Assembly: GCA_907165135.1 (NCBI GenBank) | Contig: OU015567.1 | Coordinates: 11,351,001 to 11,415,000, forward strand | Direction of reading: 5' to 3' | Origin: Oikopleura dioica | Taxonomy: Eukaryota > Chordata > Appendicularia > Copelata > Oikopleuridae | Length of the DNA stretch: 64,000 nt | Shown: positions 58,624 to 64,000 of the stretch, in pieces | Layout: each line of letters begins with the position of its first letter | Numbering within the stretch: the first letter of the stretch is position 1 | Made by a program: the position numbers and the translations under genes | Notes under the pieces: generated by a model | Told to the model about the DNA's origin: nothing | What the model saw: only the letters and a program-made list of their open reading frames with translations | Databases searched by the model: none

Positions 58624-61600
58624 TCAAAACTCAGTTTCGATATTTTCATATGTTGAGGACCAGTGAGGAAAAAGCAAACAGAAGTTGGACGGCTCCGAAC
58701 CAGCGAAAATGTCCACGATATTTTTTTCTTAAATTTTATCGATCAACGATAAATTTTTAAGAGCCTGAACTTACGATCATCGATTCTTTGAGCTATAGCG
58801 CGGGCAGCAAGATATAATTTTCCGTAAAAAGTAGCATTGTCGACGGATTCGCGTTGCTCTCGCCAAATATAGAGCGCTTTTGTCGATAAAAGAATCGAAA
58901 TTGGCTTGAGTTGAAGTTGCTCGAACCGGTAGTGACTATTCAAATGACGGCACTCCGCCTTTTTCAAGATTTCTAAAAGAATTCCGTATATCTAAGTCTT
59001 TTAGCTCATTAATTCGTAAATACAAATCTTTCCTTCATGGGCGTAAATCTTCCATTAACGTTTGCTACTATCCATATTTGAACAATTCTCTCTTCCACAG
59101 CTGCACGATGCATAGGTTTGTGAAGTTGGTGAATGAGCTCTTCAGATATTGAATATCCATCCTGCTCATATTGTTGAAGAATATATGGGCAAACTGGCGA
59201 GGCTTGAGGGTTGATAATTTGAATTTCTGCCGTTCTTAACGACTCAATAATATAGCTTTGACGAGGTAGAAGGTCGGGCTTTTTTGAGGTTTTTCTTCTT
59301 TCCTTTGAATACACATGTATCACATTCTGGATGTGAAATTCAACATGATCATTGCGAACCTGTCCTGAATGGAATCAATCTCTTTAAGGTACATAGATGT
59401 TTCTGTTTCTCCACCAAGGAGGAACAATTTAACTAGCTCATTATCGGAATCTTCTTTTACAAAACGAGCGCGTCCCCTCCAAGCTTTCATAAAGACTTCA
59501 GGTTCAAGTACACCAGAGACATTTACAAAGACGCCTTATTATTGTTGAAATGAGAGGCCAGAAGACAGCTAATTATAAAGTAGTGGTATTGACAACACCG
59601 AATTGTTATAAAAAAAAAGTAGTCAAGGTCATTTGCAACATTCCTAGTTTCAGCTCATTTGCCAAAAGAGCTAATTGACCCCGGATATGATCTGAAGCTT
59701 TCGGTCCGCTCCAAATAAATGTCAGTTGTCTTGCAGCTCCTCGTTTGTCTTCAGTCTTATTCTTTAGAATTTTATATTATCATAAAAACAAGTCATCATT
59801 ACCTTTGCTTTCTTACTGCCCTTCCACCGACCTGTTCCAGAAATCGAGAACGTCCAGATAAGAAGCAATACGTCATCTTCTTTCAAAATGAAGTTTTCTT
59901 TCAGATTTCTCTCCACGACAGCACCGTTCTGAATGGTCTTTGCCGAATAGGCAATAGTTGCGACATTGAGAATGCGCCCATCATCATCAATTATCTCTCC
60001 ATCCCCTGAGGAGACGTTGAATCTGCCAGATTTGACTCTCATCGGAAGGAGCTCTTGATCGAGGTCTAAGAATGCCACTTCTTTCAAATCAAGATCTCCT
60101 GATGATGCGCTTTGCTTCGAACTGACAGATTTCTTTCTGAGTGCAGCTTGTGGAGTGATAATGTTTTGCTGATCTTCACGAAGCCAATTCGAGAATTTTT
60201 CCGTGAACAAAGCTGTTTCACGATGAGCAGTAACCTTTGCAAAAATGTGCCACTTTTTTCTTTCGAATTTTTCCCAAATCTGCTTTCCAAGCTCTTCTCC
60301 AGCACGTCTTGCAGCGAATGAGACTTTTGGGCCAATCCAAGAGTAAACTTCAGAGCCAAACTCGAAGATGAAAAACTCGGTTTCCTGAAGAAGATTTTGC
60401 TCTGGTCGCACTCCCCATGCTTTTTCTTCTGGAGAGAGTTTGTATTTATTTCCGACTTCGTGAAGTCGCCAGCAGCGGTAATGACTTGAACAAGCGTTTT
60501 CATGATTCAAATCGGACTCATCAGCACTAGTCTCCATCTTCGTCGGAATCTTTGACTTGGAGCCCAGGATCTTCCAAAAATCTGGCGAATCATCCGCATC
60601 TTCAACAACTTTTGCGTGTGTCCCCAACTGCCCAGTTTTTGTTACTAGTTGAGCGAAATCACGGGCGCGGTTTTTCTCTATAATGTTTGACGCTTGCGGA
60701 AGAAAAGTAAAAACGCGTTCAGATGTGACGAGAACGAATGAGTCGTGGTGGGAAAGACGCTTTGCGCGTGGCGAAATAAGCTCAACTGCCACTTGACGAC
60801 GGCCTTTGAATCGAATAAGCAGAGGATTCTTTGAATACTGAGAGTTCTCTTCGCCATCACGCTGGGTTTTGCGTAATCGAATCTGAAAAGAAGGCTTTAG
60901 AAAATTTTGAAATCAAGGATGAGAATCTTACTTTTGTCACATCTTCCGTCGCTTGAAGAGCTGATGTTGCGCAGGTTGCCATTTGTTTCATTGGATCACC
61001 TTTATTAGCGTTATTGATATAAATGTTAGTTTAGGACTTTTTACCTTGACACATTTTCATAGCCAAATCCGTTTTTTGCTCAGAATAACTGCTCTCTCCT
61101 TGAGCTACCGTCTTCATTGGATTTATAGATCTTGGCCTACTCTGGCTTCTCGGTCTTCTCGGCCTTTTTGGCTGGTCTGTAAGAAGTGGAGCCCTGTTCT
61201 TTCGATCATCTGGGGCGAAGTCGTCAATATCAACAGCACCACCGTACTCTGCACTCTTTTCTACGCCAAATTTTTGATCAACCGATTGGTGTAAAATGTT
61301 ATCAAGTTCCTCTGTGTCAATCTGAGGCAGATTACGGACAACTGTTGATGAAACTGTTAGTTGTTTGTCTTGTTGATTCGACGAGCTCGTCGCAATCTTT
61401 TCGATGAAGGATTCTTTTGAAAAGTTAGCATGCGGTCTTAAAAACTATGGACTCACTTCTTGATGCGACAGGAGAATTGACATCTAGTGAAAATGAAATG
61501 TCTGGAACTGCACTTTTTGGTCGTTGACGACGCATTTTTGGAACATCCTATAAATTGCAGTTATTCATGCTTTGCTTGCCAATACTAACATCATACAACT

Positions 61601-62700
61601 TTCCAGTTCAAAAAGAAGACTTGGAAGTTTAATTCTTGTTTTGGGCACTTGTTACCTTAGTTTATTCCTAAGACAAGATATATTTCAAATTTGATTGTTT
61701 AAATAATTTGCGCAGAGAAAAGTAAGGTAACAGGTGGCCAAAACGATGGTGCCTGTGGCACCAGAAAGTAGACTGACCTTATCATCAGATCGTGCTTTTT
61801 TGGAGGTAGAGCGGAGTTGGACTGGAGTTGATGGAGCTTCCATTGATTTTTGAGGTGATTGAGGTAAATTTGGCGAGGCATTTCTAACTGGTTCAGAAGA
61901 TTTGCTTGTTGGCATATAGATTTTATTCGGCAAAGGAGACTAGAAACAACTTTATGCACCGATAAATATTTTTGACTCTTACCCCCATTTTCTCTCCATA
62001 TCGCGCCTCTAATTGTTGCAACTTCATCGATTTTCTCGGCGAAGGAGTGCTTTGATTACCAACTTCTGGTACTGTCACTTTTGGTGGTGCAGGAGTAAGA
62101 AATCCGCCTTTGCGATGTTTTCCTACAATGCCGGCTTGGGCTCGCTTTTCTGGTTCTTTTTCATGATTTTCTTCTTTCTTCTCTGATTCATCTTTCTTCG
62201 GCAGTTGAATTTTCTCAGGTCTGGGAAGACGTTTGAAATCAGTTGCTTCAATTTCTTTCTTCTGAACATTGAAAGGACTAGTCTTAATCCTCAGCGAAGC
62301 GCTTCTTCTCAGCGGTGCAGAGCTTTTTGAGTTCGAATTGTTCGAGTTAGCAAGAGACGTGTTTGATCCAAACTTTCGAGCCATGTCCCTGACAGAGCCA
62401 CTTCGTTTGAATAGCCCTAAGTCCTCTTCTTCAGTGAGTTGAATTTCTTTGGGGCTATCGCGCGCCACTGGAGCTTTCACGATGTCATTGAAGAAACTGA
62501 GTCTGTTGGCGAAGACATTTTTGCCAGTAATAGCTCTATTTAGCGGATGTTATTCAGAAAAAGAATATTGTAACTTACTCTTCGACAATTTGCTCATTTC
62601 TAAGTTCAGTTGCATTTCTATGTTTCTCTATCATCTCCAGATCAGCCTTGCTTTTGGAAGGCTCGCATAAAAGCGCATATTTTGGAACAACTTGTCTCAT
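58624..62700 (-). CDS. supervillin-like gelsolin-repeat protein without headpiece
   Basis: Supervillin ties actin and myosin II to membranes. The disordered N-terminus has SGSVRDMARKFGSNTS and many KS/SP sites. Gelsolin-type repeats follow: a LLIRFKGRRQVAVELISPRA block, SFVLVTSERVFTF, QASNIIEKNRARDFAQLV, DSPDFWKILG, FFIFEFGSEVYSWIGPKVSF; later STKALYIWREQRES. A 47-nt intron (GTAAGT...TTTAAG) leads to the last exon, GSEPSNFCLLFPHW, equivalent to human GLEPLTFTNMFPSW. The chain stops 13 residues later (58624-58626), so the villin headpiece is absent. Start taken at ATG 62700 (MRQVVPKYALL), because the upstream gene ends at 62857. Exon borders in the N-terminal half are not fully resolved. Confidence 0.82.
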
Positions 62701-62856
62701 AAAAATAATTTTTTTAATGAAAAATAAGACACTTCTTTGCTCTGCCAATCGAGCCAAACTGATCGCAAACGCGATTATTTTTTAAATTTATTCGAAATTA
62801 TATTTTGCATTTCTAGAGGTTTCATATGTTTTTCGAATAAGTCATTTTAGAGTCTG

Positions 62857-64000
62857 TTAGACTCGTTTTTTCTTGTTATCGTGCATTTTGATTAAATTTT
62901 TATTGTGCGAGCGGTTCCTGAAAACGGGCTGGGAAACTGCACGCATTGCACGTGGTCGGCGAAGTTTCCCTTGTCGTCTCAAAACGCTAAGAAGAAATTT
63001 TGATTGGCTTTGAAATATAAATTTCAAGAAAAGAAATTTTTGATTGAATAGAATTTTACCTGTTGTTATTGGACTCGTTAGTTTCGTGAGTTTCCGATTG
63101 ATTTTGTGCTGGCAGTGGAGGTTTGTTAGTGATTTCATTAGTTTTAGTTTCGCTTGAGTTAGAGGTATGTACAGATTTGCTGACTGGATCTGGGCACGGT
63201 TCGGGAAACTCATCTTCGTCTTCCGAAACGGTTATATTATCAGCGTTCGGCTCAGCGACCGGATCGTCGGGAGGGACGAGAACTGAATTCGATCTCTCTG
63301 GAAATTCCTCTTCGGCATCAGATTTTGATGAGCCCGGCTCTTCCCCGAGTGTAAGCAGATTTTCCGTTTCAGTATCACTCTTGCTGATAGATTCTTCTTG
63401 CGCGCTGAGATAGACACTTTCTGGGTCAGTTTCTTTTCCATCTTCTCCCTCTTTTGGGAATTCGTGCTCTTGCTCTTTATCTAATGACTCGGAGTTGTCG
63501 ACGATGTCTTCAGATAATGAAACCGGCACTTTCATCGCTGGGTTCAGAGGAGTGCTGAGTTTGACCTCTTCGTAATCATCTAGAGTGGAAGTAAATGTGA
63601 ACATGATTTGCTAGATTAGACAAACCGAATTCAGAAGGCACCGACTCATGACAAGATTTTAGAGCGTCTGGTGTTTCCAATTGATCAGCATATGCATTAG
63701 CATCCTTCATTACAAATTAATCACTTCGGCTTAAAAGTTTGTTACCTCGTGAGGGTCATCTTCTGACAATGACTCGTCAATGATGATCTCATGGCCTCCG
63801 ATGTCTTCCGATTTATCTTCCATCTCATCTTTTTCGACTCCCTCAAATTCTTCGTCACGATCAACTTGCTCGATTTCTTGGCTGACATCATCAACCGTCA
63901 GATCCAAATCTTCGATAATTGCTCGCGCTTGACTTTCGGACAGATTCACCTCATCAAGAAGCGCGTCTTCATCAAGAGTCATATTTCGGACAGGTGGTCG
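62857..64000 (-). CDS. acidic, low-complexity protein with basic C-terminus, unknown (may continue past the window)
   Basis: First seen ATG is 63982 (MTLDEDALLDEVNLSESQAR); it may start further out. The product is very rich in D, E and S (for example NITVSEDEDEFPEPCPDP), predicted disordered, then ends in a basic tail (VLRRQGKLRRPRAMRAVSQP ... KKKRV). Introns fit: one with donor GAATTCG/gttt and acceptor ACTCTAG near 63590 (about 48 nt), and one from AACAG/gtaaaa to CTTCTTAG near 62987. No domain or family recognised. Confidence 0.6.

Noticed and set aside
58743-58967. Supervillin ending at the TGA at 58743-58745
   Set aside because: A 47-nt GT-AG intron leads to a further exon that matches supervillin, so that stop lies in the intron.

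Overview
The window is animal nuclear DNA and most resembles a very compact chordate genome of the larvacean (Oikopleura) type. The grounds are: genes a few hundred bases apart on both strands; many GT-AG introns of about 45-60 bases; runs of co-oriented genes separated by only 20-130 bases with an AG acceptor just before the downstream ATG (the layout of trans-spliced operons); animal-only families such as VPS18, PAN2, TOP3A, ATR, ZnT5, PAK, INTS13, SMPD3, CSRP and supervillin; and Ty3/gypsy-type LTR retrotransposons. The species is inferred, not proven.

Layout. 1-1675: 5' part of VPS18 (-). 2124-2646: small protein with two UIM-like repeats (-). 3118-7076: CLCA-like membrane protein (+). 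7260-11159: PAN2 deadenylase (-), with a 443-bp MITE just upstream. 12133-15709: TOP3A followed by a coiled-coil gene, probably one operon (-). 16050-21530: ATR-type checkpoint kinase (-) with a hAT-like MITE in an intron. 21681-22590: two nested TTAA-flanked MITEs. 22654-32417: a membrane-protein gene whose intron holds full-length LTR element 1 (25280-31766), followed by a ZnT5-like gene, probably one operon (-). 32703-37246: a 203-aa protein, a C2H2 zinc-finger protein and a chromodomain protein (-). 38116-40297: p21-activated kinase (+). 40667-43429: small protein, secreted or membrane protein and DNAJB chaperone, probably one operon (+); a fold-back transposon lies in the first gene exactly where a GT-AG intron would restore the frame. 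43826-54727: INTS13 (coding exon split by LTR element 2, 44109-50594), SLC25A38 and an actinoporin-like protein (+). 54914-56968: TMEM267 and a neutral sphingomyelinase (+). 57320-58274: CRP-type LIM protein (-). 58624-62700: supervillin-like protein (-). 62857-64000: an acidic protein of unknown role (-).

Most genes are housekeeping (vesicle tethering, mRNA decay, DNA topology and checkpoint, zinc and glycine transport, snRNA processing, chaperone, cytoskeleton). The most notable content is mobile DNA: two nearly identical, recent LTR retrotransposons in or beside coding exons, MITEs of three types, and one transposon that seems to act as an intron. Several single-base breaks fall in homopolymer runs and look like sequence errors rather than pseudogenes. 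Multi-exon genes are given as outer CDS limits; splice sites are given where I could place them.
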